Of a stretch of 64,000 nucleotides of DNA, positions 1 to 9,075 are shown piece by piece. The position numbers and the translations under genes were made by a program. A model generated the notes under the pieces. It was not told where the DNA came from. It made no database searches and was given only the letters and a program-made list of their open reading frames with translations. Source of the stretch: Candidatus Cloacimonadota bacterium (GTDB lineage Bacteria; Muiribacteriota; UBA6191); assembly GCA_023954715.1 (NCBI GenBank), contig JAGSHD010000003.1:248001-312000 (forward strand). The letters run 5' to 3'. How positions within the stretch are numbered: position 1 is the stretch's first letter; the number at the start of each line of letters is the position of its first letter.

Positions 1-86
1 TACTCCTCAAAAACTAAGAAGAAAAGGTAGACGATAAACTAAAACCTATTCTTAGAACGGTCTAATTTTATTTAGACCCAATTATT

Positions 87-132
87 ATGAAACTGTATAA
101 ACTAAAATGTTTGTACAGTTTCATTTTATTTT
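87..132 (+). terminator. Rho-independent terminator of an off-window gene
   Basis: Perfect 11-bp inverted repeat, ATGAAACTGTA (87-97) and TACAGTTTCAT (114-124), with a 16-nt loop, followed by a T-rich run (124-132, one A inside). The stem is long but AT-rich. It fits the end of a plus-strand gene left of the window. Confidence 0.6.
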
Positions 133-144
133 AAGTACTTTTTG

Positions 145-173
145 TACACAAAACGTACGGCTTACGGTATAAT
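145..173 (+). promoter_or_regulatory. Sigma-70-type promoter candidate for the YCF48/MMPL pair
   Basis: A perfect -10 hexamer TATAAT (168-173) lies 17 bp after TACACA (145-150, four of six matches to TTGACA). Transcription would begin near 180, giving a leader of about 185 nt before the gene at 365. No other -10 box this good was seen in the gap. Confidence 0.45.
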
Positions 174-364
174 AATCGCACAAAATCTCAAGAGTATATA
201 AGAAATATCAAAGACTATTTAGCTATTGCCTTTTTCATATAAAACTAAACTTAATATGGCTTGTAGAGATATAGTCATAAACTAAAGATGTACTCTTTCG
301 TTAATTCTGTTTATCGCTCTAGTAAACCAGTTGTTCATGTAACTTGAAACGGATCTAAATTATT

Positions 365-1348
365 ATGAAATCAATTTTACTCCTCGTTCCTTTAATCATA
401 TTATTTATGTACCCCTTATACTCCAGTGAGCTAGTACCATCACAAATACTAAATAAAGCTAACAAGGCCATACTATCTAAAATTATTCCATTTGAAGATG
501 GTGCATTAGTGAGTGGTGAAAGAGGACACCTTTTTCGACTAGATTTAGACTCCTTAAAGATGACTCAGATACAATTACCAGCAAGTCAATTCATAACATC
601 AATAGCTAGTGACTCTAAGAAAAAGATCTGGTGTGTTGGCCATGACAGCATCGTCCTATATAGTAATGATGGTGGTGTTAATTTTCAAGTTCAAAATCTG
701 GATATTAAAAAGGAATCTCCGATCTTTGATATTTCCATGGATGATGAGGGTCATGGGTTAGTTGTCGGTGCTTATGGTTATGCATTAAGTACTACAAACC
801 ATGGACAAACATGGACTCCAGTTGAAATCGATATGGAGGAGCCCCATTTATATAGTGTAAAAAGAGATCACAAAGGTAATTATTATATTTGTGGAGAGTT
901 TGGATCATTATATAAGTTAAGTCCTGAGTTTAAATTAATAAAAAAATATGAATTGGATACTCAAACTAGTTTTTTTGGATTGGAGATATTATCTGATGAT
1001 TCTTTTTTCGCTTATGGGTTAAGAGGTCTTCTGGTTTATACTAATGATGGTAAAACATTTGAAAAAATTCCTCACTCCTCTATTGCCTCCTTTTATGGTA
1101 GCGTACGAAACAGAGAGTCCATCTTGTTTTACGGAACAGACGGTACAATTTTAGATTATCACTACAATAAGTTTACTAAGATCAAGTTTGATGCTCGAAT
1201 CGAAAATAAGAGTGCTATTATCTTAAAGCATAAAGTGATTCAGTATTTAGATATTAAAGAACGAATAGGCATAACAAGTGCACTTGTTCATAATAACAAA
1301 CAACTCATTTTAACTACCACACACGGCTTACGTGACTTAAAATATTAA
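365..1348 (+). CDS. Secreted YCF48/BNR-repeat beta-propeller protein
   Basis: 327-residue protein with an N-terminal hydrophobic signal (about residues 1-21), so probably periplasmic. The body carries repeated Asp-box/BNR-like motifs (YSNDGGVNF, STTNHGQTW, YTNDGKTF) spaced as in the blades of a beta-propeller, as in the YCF48/HCF136 family. Such proteins often sit beside MMPL-type RND transporters in proteobacteria, and the next gene, 14 bp downstream, is exactly that. I infer a shared operon in which this protein is a periplasmic partner of the transporter. Cargo is unknown. The ATG at 365 has only a weak ribosome-binding site, but it places the signal peptide correctly. Confidence 0.75.
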   Translation: MKSILLLVPLIILFMYPLYSSELVPSQILNKANKAILSKIIPFEDGALVSGERGHLFRLDLDSLKMTQIQLPASQFITSIASDSKKKIWCVGHDSIVLYSNDGGVNFQVQNLDIKKESPIFDISMDDEGHGLVVGAYGYALSTTNHGQTWTPVEIDMEEPHLYSVKRDHKGNYYICGEFGSLYKLSPEFKLIKKYELDTQTSFFGLEILSDDSFFAYGLRGLLVYTNDGKTFEKIPHSSIASFYGSVRNRESILFYGTDGTILDYHYNKFTKIKFDARIENKSAIILKHKVIQYLDIKERIGITSALVHNNKQLILTTTHGLRDLKY

Positions 1349-1362
1349 AGGCTGGTGCGATC

Positions 1363-3678
1363 GTGAATAATCTAAGGTATAACATAGCGAATTTTGTATT
1401 TTCAAATAGAAAACTAGTCATAAGCATATTTCTATTAATAACTTTATTTTTAGGATTTCAAGCTACTCACTTAAAAATTGATGCCGGCTTTGAAAAACAA
1501 CTTCCATTTAATCATGAATATATTAAAACATTCATGAAACACAAAGAGGAGTTTGGAGGGGCAAATCGTCTATTGATTTCTGTTTCTCCTAAAAAAGGGG
1601 ATATCTTTACACCCCAATATTTTAAGTTATTCAAAAAGGTTTCTGACGAGTCCTTCTTTGTACCGGGTGTTAACCGATCTAGTATTCAATCAATATTCAC
1701 GCCCAATGTACGATTTGTAGAGATTGTCGATGGTGGTTTTAGCGGTGGTAACATTGTTCCCGCTGAGTTTGATGGATCCCAAGGTCATATCGATAAAGTT
1801 AAACAAAATATTTTAAAATCTTCCATCATAGGGCGTTTGGTTGCTAACGATTTTACGGCTGCATTGGTAAGTCTTCAATTATCTGAAAACGATCCAAAAA
1901 CCGGTGAAAAAATTGACTATTTTAAAGTCTCTCGCATGTTAGAGGACGACCTTCGTACTAAATTTCAAGATCCTAACTTTGATATTCATATTATAGGTTT
2001 TGCAAAAGCAGTTGGAGATGTAGCTAGTGGTGCTAAAGGTGTGATCAAATTTTTGTTTTTAACCATCATACTTACTGTCTTTTTAATACAGTTTTTTATA
2101 AAAAGTTGGAGGTTTTCAGTTATCGTAGTCTGTTGTTCGATTATTGGAGTAATCTGGAACCTCGGTATATTGACTTTAATGGGATTTGGATTAGATCCTA
2201 TGTCCATTTTGATTCCATTCTTGATTTTCGCCATTGGTGTTTCTCATGGGATCCAAATGATCAATGGGGTGAATATACAAATGACAGACGGGTTTACTTG
2301 TTTTGACTCCTCAAAACGAGCTTTCACCAAACTAGTGATACCAGGGATAGTAGCTTTGTGCAGTGATACTATTGGTTTTGTAACGATTTACTTGATCGAA
2401 ATCCGAATAATTCAAGAAATGGCAGTTACAGCAAGTATAGGAGTACTAGGATTAATTCTCACAAACCTATTACTATTACCTGTAATTCTTTCTTTTTGTA
2501 AAGATTGTGCAAAGCATAAGCAAAGAGTTACAGATTGCTGTGTATCTAGACAAGTAATCTGGAACAAACTATCCGTGTTTACAAGCAAGTCAGTAGCAGT
2601 GCCAACAATGATTATATCACTTGTAATCCTTATTTTGGCTTACGGTAAATCACAAGACTTAAAAATAGGGGATTTACATCCAGGTGTACCTGAGTTACGA
2701 GCAAGCTCTACTTACAATATGGACACTAAGTTTATCGTAGATAAATACTCTATTGGTGTAGATATATTAAATGTGATTGTTGAAACATCTAATGATGCAT
2801 GTATTGATCATAAGATTATGAATCACATTGATAACTTTCAATGGTATGTATCAAATAACCCCAATGTACAAAGTACGATCAGTTTAGCTCAAATTGCCAA
2901 AATTATTACAGCTGCTTACAATGAGGGTCACTATAAATGGCGTGAACTATCACGGAATACTCAAAATATGGTTCAAGCTGTAAGTGGAGTAGAAACATCC
3001 ACGGGTCTCTTAAATGCAAGTTGTAGTGTTATGCCAGTAATGATTTTTTCTAAAGATCATAAAGCAGAGTCTATCAATAGTATTGTAAAAGATATTAAAG
3101 ATTATACAAGTGCTCATCCGATGAAAGATGTGAACTTTAAATTAGCCACAGGCAATGTAGGTGTAATGGCTGCCACCAATGATACAGTGAAAGAAGCACA
3201 ATTAAACATTTTACTGTGGATTTATGCTTGTGTAATTGTATTATGTACTCTACTTTTTAGATCATTCCGAGCTACCTTTTGTGTGATTATTCCCCTAACA
3301 ATTGTCTCTGTTTTGGCCTATGCTTTAATGGCTTGGCTTGAGATTGGATTAAAAACTTCTACCTTACCAGTAGCAGCTTTTGGAGTAGGTATTGGAGTGG
3401 ATTACGGTATTTATATATTTTCTCAATTAATTGTTTACATCAAAAACGATGTCAGTCTAAAAGAAGCATATATAAAAACTTTAGAGACAAATGGTAACGC
3501 TGTATTAATTACAGGGTTAACATTATCGTTAAGCGTATGTACTTGGGTATATTCTGATCTTCAATTTCAAGCTGACATGGGAATTCTTTTTGGATTTATG
3601 TTGATTGCAAATATGATTGGGGCTATATGTCTATTGCCTGCATTAGCTTGGTTTTTCTATCCAAATAACCGTAAATAG
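1363..3678 (+). CDS. MMPL/RND-family transporter
   Basis: 771 residues with the duplicated RND layout: one N-terminal membrane helix (about 15-35), a large periplasmic loop, a five-helix bundle (about 225-380), a second helix near 410, a second loop, then a C-terminal bundle (about 615-765). The first bundle carries the characteristic GVSHGIQMINGV stretch, and the second has GVGIGVDYGIYIFSQL, the hydrophobic patch with acidic and glycine residues typical of MMPL/SSD transporters. Function in this family is export of lipids or hydrophobic compounds; the substrate here cannot be told. Start is GTG, 14 bp after the YCF48-like gene. Confidence 0.85.
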   Translation: MNNLRYNIANFVFSNRKLVISIFLLITLFLGFQATHLKIDAGFEKQLPFNHEYIKTFMKHKEEFGGANRLLISVSPKKGDIFTPQYFKLFKKVSDESFFVPGVNRSSIQSIFTPNVRFVEIVDGGFSGGNIVPAEFDGSQGHIDKVKQNILKSSIIGRLVANDFTAALVSLQLSENDPKTGEKIDYFKVSRMLEDDLRTKFQDPNFDIHIIGFAKAVGDVASGAKGVIKFLFLTIILTVFLIQFFIKSWRFSVIVVCCSIIGVIWNLGILTLMGFGLDPMSILIPFLIFAIGVSHGIQMINGVNIQMTDGFTCFDSSKRAFTKLVIPGIVALCSDTIGFVTIYLIEIRIIQEMAVTASIGVLGLILTNLLLLPVILSFCKDCAKHKQRVTDCCVSRQVIWNKLSVFTSKSVAVPTMIISLVILILAYGKSQDLKIGDLHPGVPELRASSTYNMDTKFIVDKYSIGVDILNVIVETSNDACIDHKIMNHIDNFQWYVSNNPNVQSTISLAQIAKIITAAYNEGHYKWRELSRNTQNMVQAVSGVETSTGLLNASCSVMPVMIFSKDHKAESINSIVKDIKDYTSAHPMKDVNFKLATGNVGVMAATNDTVKEAQLNILLWIYACVIVLCTLLFRSFRATFCVIIPLTIVSVLAYALMAWLEIGLKTSTLPVAAFGVGIGVDYGIYIFSQLIVYIKNDVSLKEAYIKTLETNGNAVLITGLTLSLSVCTWVYSDLQFQADMGILFGFMLIANMIGAICLLPALAWFFYPNNRK

Positions 3679-3846
3679 ACAAATTTGATAAATTTTATTG
3701 TCTTCCACAGATAATTTCATAATTTTTTAGATAAACTATGGATTATTCATAAAAATCGTGTATTATGTTTTATTTACGCTAAGTGTTCGCCATGATAGCG
3801 TCGATTTCATATTATAAAGTTATAGGTATAGTTTCGTGGAGAAATA

Positions 3847-6678
3847 ATGGAAGACAAGCTGATCGTGAAAGGTGCTAGTGAGCACAATCTAAAAAATGTA
3901 TACATTGAACTCCCTAAAAAAAAGCTAGTTGTTTTTACTGGCGTCAGTGGTTCTGGTAAATCATCATTAGCCTTTGATACAATTTATGCAGAAGGGCAAA
4001 GACGCTATGTTGAGTCATTGTCGTCATATGCTAGGCAGTTTCTTGGGCAAATGGATAAACCGCATTATGACTATATCAAAGGATTGTCTCCTACCATATC
4101 CATCGAGCAGAAAAGTGCTAGCAGAAACCCACGATCTACTGTAGGTACCGTTACTGAAATTTACGATTACTTGAGAGTCCTGTTTGCACGTATCGGTAAA
4201 CAATATTGTACAAAATGTGATACAAAAGTAGGACAACAATCGGCTCAAAATATGGTAGATAGCATCATGGAGTGGCCCGATAAAACAAAGCTACTTATAT
4301 TAGCCCCCAAGATAACTAACCGTAAAGGGGAGCATAAAGAGATATTTTTAGATGCAATGAAAAGTGGGTTTTCTAGAGTCCGAGTTAACAATGAAATAAT
4401 ATCCCTTGAAGAGTCTATTCAACTGGATGAAAAAAGAAAACATAATATCGAGGTTGTCATAGATCGTTTGGTTATGAAAGACACGATTAAATCTAGATTA
4501 ACAGATTCTATTGAAATGGCTTTAGAGCAAAGTGAAGGCACAATAATAGTCAAAAATATGGATTCAGATGAAGATATATATTTTAGTGAAAACTTGGCTT
4601 GTGTAAACTGTCAAATCTCTTTTCCTGAAATCTCGCCACAAAACTTTTCTTTTAACTCACCACTTGGAATGTGCTCACCTTGCAACGGTTTGGGGTCTAT
4701 TATGGCCATGGATGAGGACAGTTTTATTACTGATGAAAACTTATCTATCCAAAAGGGGGCGATTGCTCCATGGGCTAATGCCTTAAAAAGAAGAGCAGGT
4801 TGGACATATCGTATGATCCTTCGGGTTTTAGCAAAACATGATATAGATAAAAATATTCCCTTAAAAGACATATCACAACAACATCGTAATTATATATTTT
4901 ATGGATCTCTAAAACGTAAAAGTGCCAAACTACAAAGTAACTCGGGTGGAAAATCCATTGGATGGCAGGGCATTATCAACAACTCTATCAATAGGATTAA
5001 GGAGACGGCCAATAATGGGAGTATTACCGATAGTCATGCCAAGCATTTAAAAAGTGTTCCATGCCCTGATTGTTCAGGAGCACGTATTCGATTAGAGTCA
5101 CAATACGTAAAAATTGAAAAACATTCTATCAATAGTTTTTGTTCCTTAACGATCCAAGATGCTTTTGACTACTTAAGTCAAATTAAATTAGAAGGTAGTG
5201 ATGAGATAATCTCAAGTGAGATTCGAAAGGAGCTCGTATCTAGATTGAGATTTTTGGTCAGTGTTGGACTTAATTATCTGACATTGGACCGCTTAGCTCC
5301 GAGTTTATCAGGTGGCGAGTCCCAACGAATTCGTCTAGCAAGTCAAATTGGGAGTGAACTTACAGGAGTGTTATATGTTTTGGATGAGCCGTCCATTGGT
5401 TTACACCAAAGAGATAATGACCGACTGATTAGTACATTAAAACACCTGCGTGATATTGGTAACTCTGTTTTAGTTGTAGAGCACGATCAGGATACTATAC
5501 AAGAGGCGGATTATATTGTTGATTTTGGCCCTGGAGCGGGTAAACATGGTGGAGACATAGTTTTTGCAGGTACTTATAAACAGTTAATCAAATCTAAAAA
5601 ATCTTTAACATCTCAATATATTACTGGAGCTAAAAAAATCTTTCCTGATCTAATAAGACTAGATAAATTCGAAAAATTTGTTGAGATTAATGGCGCTCGA
5701 CAAAATAATCTAAAAGGTATAGATGTAAAGATTCCAGTATCTTGTTTTAGTGTCATAACAGGTGTAAGTGGTGCCGGTAAATCATCTTTGATCAATGGGA
5801 TTTTATGGCCAGCAGCGCAAAACTATTGTTCCAAGACTAAAAACAAAGTGGGCGAGCATGACTCAATAAAAGGACTAGAGCATTTTGAGTCTGTAATTGA
5901 TATCAATCAGTCACCTATAGGACGTACTCCACGCTCTAACCCAGCTACTTATGTTAAAGTTTTTGATATGATACGCACTCTTTTTTCAGAATTAGAAGAG
6001 TCCAAAGTTTATGGATATAAAGCAGGACGTTTTAGCTTTAATGTTAAAGGTGGACGTTGTGAGTCCTGCCAAGGAGCTGGACTTCGGAAGGTTGAGATGC
6101 ACTTTTTGCCCGATGTGTATGTTCAGTGTGAAGATTGCCGCGGGCATAGATTTAACGATGCAACTCTCCGAGTGAAATTAAAGGGTCTTAATATTTCTGA
6201 TATTCTCAATTTAAGTGTAGGCGAAGCTGTTCAATTTTTTGAAAATTTTCCACGGATATTTCGAATACTAAAAACATTAGAAGATGTAGGCTTAGGTTAT
6301 ATCACTTTAGGTCAATCAGCTACTACCTTATCAGGTGGTGAAGCGCAGCGTATCAAGTTGGCCAAAGAACTAGCTAGACGACCTAAAGGTAAAACTATGT
6401 ATATCTTAGATGAGCCAACGACAGGCTTACACTTTGATGATATTCATAAATTGATTGTTGTACTGAAGCGTCTAGTAGATAACGGACACAGTGTAATAGT
6501 GATCGAGCATAATTTGGATGTCATACGTTGTGCTGATTATTGTGTTGATATAGGCCCAGATGGTGGAGATAAGGGCGGACAATTGGTATACCAAGGATAT
6601 TTAGAAGATTTATGTAATGAGCCAAAGTCTTTCACAGGTAAATACCTTAAAGATCTTTTGTCTAAAGATAAAATCTAA
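3847..6678 (+). CDS. UvrA, excinuclease ABC subunit A
   Basis: 943 residues, the normal length. UvrA is the damage-recognition ATPase of nucleotide excision repair, acting as a dimer with UvrB. Two ABC ATPase modules are visible: Walker A GVSGSGKS (32-39) and GVSGAGKSS in the second half, with signatures LSGGESQRIRLA and LSGGEAQRIKLA and Walker B segments VLDEPS and ILDEPT. Zinc-finger cysteine pairs are present (CVNC, CSPC, CPDC, CESC, CEDC). GGAGAAATA precedes the ATG. I see no E. coli-type LexA box in the 168 bp upstream, so SOS control is not evident. Confidence 0.98.
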   Translation: MEDKLIVKGASEHNLKNVYIELPKKKLVVFTGVSGSGKSSLAFDTIYAEGQRRYVESLSSYARQFLGQMDKPHYDYIKGLSPTISIEQKSASRNPRSTVGTVTEIYDYLRVLFARIGKQYCTKCDTKVGQQSAQNMVDSIMEWPDKTKLLILAPKITNRKGEHKEIFLDAMKSGFSRVRVNNEIISLEESIQLDEKRKHNIEVVIDRLVMKDTIKSRLTDSIEMALEQSEGTIIVKNMDSDEDIYFSENLACVNCQISFPEISPQNFSFNSPLGMCSPCNGLGSIMAMDEDSFITDENLSIQKGAIAPWANALKRRAGWTYRMILRVLAKHDIDKNIPLKDISQQHRNYIFYGSLKRKSAKLQSNSGGKSIGWQGIINNSINRIKETANNGSITDSHAKHLKSVPCPDCSGARIRLESQYVKIEKHSINSFCSLTIQDAFDYLSQIKLEGSDEIISSEIRKELVSRLRFLVSVGLNYLTLDRLAPSLSGGESQRIRLASQIGSELTGVLYVLDEPSIGLHQRDNDRLISTLKHLRDIGNSVLVVEHDQDTIQEADYIVDFGPGAGKHGGDIVFAGTYKQLIKSKKSLTSQYITGAKKIFPDLIRLDKFEKFVEINGARQNNLKGIDVKIPVSCFSVITGVSGAGKSSLINGILWPAAQNYCSKTKNKVGEHDSIKGLEHFESVIDINQSPIGRTPRSNPATYVKVFDMIRTLFSELEESKVYGYKAGRFSFNVKGGRCESCQGAGLRKVEMHFLPDVYVQCEDCRGHRFNDATLRVKLKGLNISDILNLSVGEAVQFFENFPRIFRILKTLEDVGLGYITLGQSATTLSGGEAQRIKLAKELARRPKGKTMYILDEPTTGLHFDDIHKLIVVLKRLVDNGHSVIVIEHNLDVIRCADYCVDIGPDGGDKGGQLVYQGYLEDLCNEPKSFTGKYLKDLLSKDKI

Positions 6679-6695
6679 GTTAGAGGATTTCTACT

Positions 6696-7451
6696 ATGTA
6701 TATATTGTTATCGTTGATCTTTGTTTCCAATGTTTTTACTTATGATACGAGTCAAGCAATCAGTATAGCTAATAAGTCAATGTTTGACTTACTCGTACTG
6801 GTTCCTGGAGTTATACTTTGTAGTTTTGTTCGAGGTTATCTGTTTGAAAAGCTGAGATATAAGTGTGGTGATCATAACGGTAGTGCTAATCCAAGTAAAG
6901 ATCCTATTCAGTATGTGGATCCCTACGGGTCAATCTGCGGAATAGCATTTGGCTTTTGTTGGCCAAAAATGCCAGATTATTATCCAAGACATTTTAATAA
7001 GCCTATTAAAGATGAAATATATATTTACTCCATAATGAGTATAGCAAATTTAGCTATAGCAGGTATCTTTTTAATCATTTTCATGGAGTCCATCACATTA
7101 AGTAACTACCTGCCATACAATGTTTATATGGCAGTTAGTAGTGTATGTATTGGAGTAGTTCAAGTTAATGTTATGACAGGAGTATTTTCTTTTGCTCCAG
7201 TGTACGGTCTACCTGGTTATTTGCTGTTGATACGGCATTTAGATTATCGAACTGTATTTAAACTACAAAAATACTTAAGTTTAAGTATATTACTTGGTGT
7301 ATTATGTTTAATCTTTGGCGTTGGCCATATTGTTTCTAATATAGTTATTAATAGTGCACTTAGTCTTAACTATCTAATCTTAGCTACGTCATCTGTACTT
7401 TTGTTGATTATGGTATTCGTACTGCAATTAAAAGCTAGACAAAAAGCTTGA
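6696..7451 (+). CDS. Site-2-protease-like membrane protein lacking zinc ligands
   Basis: 251-residue multi-pass membrane protein. The segment from about residue 33 to 125 lines up with the M50 site-2 protease family of the YwhC type: a hydrophobic helix, then GD, then YVDPYG (family: hxDPlG), then GFCWPKMP (family: GFGWAKPVPVN) and IANLAIA (family: PLSNLLLA). The zinc motif HExxH is replaced by RGYLF at residues 46-50, and the distal LDG motif that supplies the third ligand reads LPG. It is therefore probably a non-catalytic pseudoprotease. AGAGGA precedes the ATG, 17 bp after uvrA, suggesting co-transcription. Role unknown. Confidence 0.65.
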   Translation: MYILLSLIFVSNVFTYDTSQAISIANKSMFDLLVLVPGVILCSFVRGYLFEKLRYKCGDHNGSANPSKDPIQYVDPYGSICGIAFGFCWPKMPDYYPRHFNKPIKDEIYIYSIMSIANLAIAGIFLIIFMESITLSNYLPYNVYMAVSSVCIGVVQVNVMTGVFSFAPVYGLPGYLLLIRHLDYRTVFKLQKYLSLSILLGVLCLIFGVGHIVSNIVINSALSLNYLILATSSVLLLIMVFVLQLKARQKA

Positions 7452-7565
7452 CTTTTTAGGTGAAAATGTTACTATCCTTGCAATCATTTAAATTAAACTA
7501 TAATGGCTCTAAGAAGCAGTCATTACCTATGTAAACAATATAGGACATTCAGTAAGGAGAATACT

Positions 7566-8858
7566 TTGAAAAAACACTTAAATTATATAGATCGAGATGC
7601 AATAAAATTATTACCTAAAACAGATTTACATCTCCATTTAGACGGTTCAATATCACCTGAAACAGTCGTTGAGTTAGCCCAACAACAAGGAATCGACCTT
7701 GTTGCTGTTTCTAAAGAGTTAGGTATTGGAGAACTAGAAACAGGATCAGTTGAAGAGTTAGAAAAAAAGATATTTAAGGAAACTTACGACAATTTAGGTG
7801 AATACCTAGTGCCATTTGAATTTATTAATGTGGTACTACGGTGTAAAGAAGGACTACATGAGGCAGCCTATCGCTTGGCTTGTGACAACTTTAGCGAAGG
7901 TGTTCGATACATCGAAGTAAGATTTGCTCCTCAAAAGCACTGGAAAAACGGTTTTGGCTGGATGGAAATTGTAGAAGCAATATCCGAAGGAATCCAAAAA
8001 GCTGCAGACGAATACAATAATACAGCAGCAATTAAATCAGGTGCAGAACCTGAGTTTAAATTTGGATTAATCTTATGTGCGATGCGTATGATTAATGAAA
8101 ATATGGGAGACTATTTCAAGTATCTTTATGAACTACATGTAGGTATGGATCTACAAAACTTAAGCTCTATGGCCTCTATGGAAGTTGCAAAACTTACTCA
8201 AATGGCCAGAGAAGAAGGATATCCTGTTGTTGGATTTGACCTTGCAGGGCGTGAAGATGGGTTTCCTGCAGAAGTACACAGAGAAGCATATCTTTATTGT
8301 TATGAGCAAGGAATTGGAACAACTTGTCATGCTGGAGAGGCTTACGGACCTGAAAGCATTAAATCAGCAGTAAAAGATTGTATGGCTCGACGTATTGGAC
8401 ATGGTACTCAACTATTCAAAAAAAGAAATATTTACCACAAACGAACTGATGACGGATCAAAGTTATCTAAGTCTCAACGATTTGATTATGTGAGAGATAT
8501 TGTAGAATGGATTGCTGAAAATCGTATTACACTTGAAGTTTGCTTAAAATCAAATTCTCAAACTTTACCAGAGTATCGAGATTTGAGTGGTCATCCTTTT
8601 CCTTTCTATTTAGAAAATAACATTCGTATAGCCTTATCTACTGATAACAGAGCTATATCTCGAGTTAGTGTTACAGATGAGTACGAAAGAGCAATTGATC
8701 TTTTTAACATCACAGAAAAAAATCTAAAGAGTCTATGTATAGGTGGCTTTAAAGCTGCTTTCTTTCCAGGTAGCTATGTTGAAAAACGTAAATATATACA
8801 TGGAGTTATTGATTTCTATAATAAAACCCTAGAAGAAATTAAAGCTACAAATAAGTAA
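7566..8858 (+). CDS. Adenosine deaminase family protein
   Basis: Zinc amidohydrolase, probably deaminating adenosine to inosine. Visible motifs are DLHLHLDGS (zinc His-x-His), CHAGEAYGP (catalytic Glu), RIGHGTQ and STDNRA. The last is STDDP in classical enzymes: the metal Asp is kept, but the second Asp, which contacts the purine, is Asn here. At 430 residues it is about 90 longer than the usual bacterial enzyme. I chose TTG at 7566 because AAGGAG (7554-7559) sits 6 nt before it; the ATG at 7503 has no ribosome-binding site and adds an unrelated 21-residue tail. A terminator follows. Confidence 0.85.
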   Translation: MKKHLNYIDRDAIKLLPKTDLHLHLDGSISPETVVELAQQQGIDLVAVSKELGIGELETGSVEELEKKIFKETYDNLGEYLVPFEFINVVLRCKEGLHEAAYRLACDNFSEGVRYIEVRFAPQKHWKNGFGWMEIVEAISEGIQKAADEYNNTAAIKSGAEPEFKFGLILCAMRMINENMGDYFKYLYELHVGMDLQNLSSMASMEVAKLTQMAREEGYPVVGFDLAGREDGFPAEVHREAYLYCYEQGIGTTCHAGEAYGPESIKSAVKDCMARRIGHGTQLFKKRNIYHKRTDDGSKLSKSQRFDYVRDIVEWIAENRITLEVCLKSNSQTLPEYRDLSGHPFPFYLENNIRIALSTDNRAISRVSVTDEYERAIDLFNITEKNLKSLCIGGFKAAFFPGSYVEKRKYIHGVIDFYNKTLEEIKATNK

Positions 8859-8877
8859 AATTCAATCTCATCGAAAC

Positions 8878-8907
8878 AAAAACCCTGTATATTCTACAGG
8901 GTTTTTT
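8878..8907 (+). terminator. Rho-independent terminator after adenosine deaminase
   Basis: CCCTGTA (8883-8889) pairs with TACAGGG (8895-8901) around a 5-nt loop, preceded by five A and followed by six T. It is a strong and possibly bidirectional terminator 20 bp after the deaminase stop codon. Confidence 0.9.
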
Positions 8908-9075
8908 ACTTTAACTACTTTTAAATCTTCAAAACCTAAATTGAGTTGTATACCTTATATCTATTCGTGTTTCCTTACAGTTAAATAGTGTCCACATAGT
9001 ATGGTAGATATTATCAAAGTCTGATAAAATTAGCGGTATTTTAGAAAAACATTCGCTGACTTCTAGGTGTTTATA

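Larger units (their letters stand above)
1..364. other. Intergenic region upstream of the YCF48-like gene
   Basis: No credible gene is visible in these 364 bases. They hold a 7-bp hairpin (59-78, arms GGTCTAA/TTAGACC), a strong terminator-like hairpin (87-132) and a promoter candidate (145-173), each of the last two listed separately. The rest, up to the first ATG at 365, is AT-rich sequence without a recognisable motif. The terminator presumably ends a gene lying left of the window. Confidence 0.6.

Noticed and set aside
3679..3846. SOS (LexA) box before uvrA
   Set aside because: No CTGT-N8-ACAG or close variant seen; other LexA consensus types could not be tested.
7503..7565. N-terminal extension of adenosine deaminase from ATG 7503
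   Set aside because: No ribosome site, while TTG 7566 has an optimal AAGGAG.
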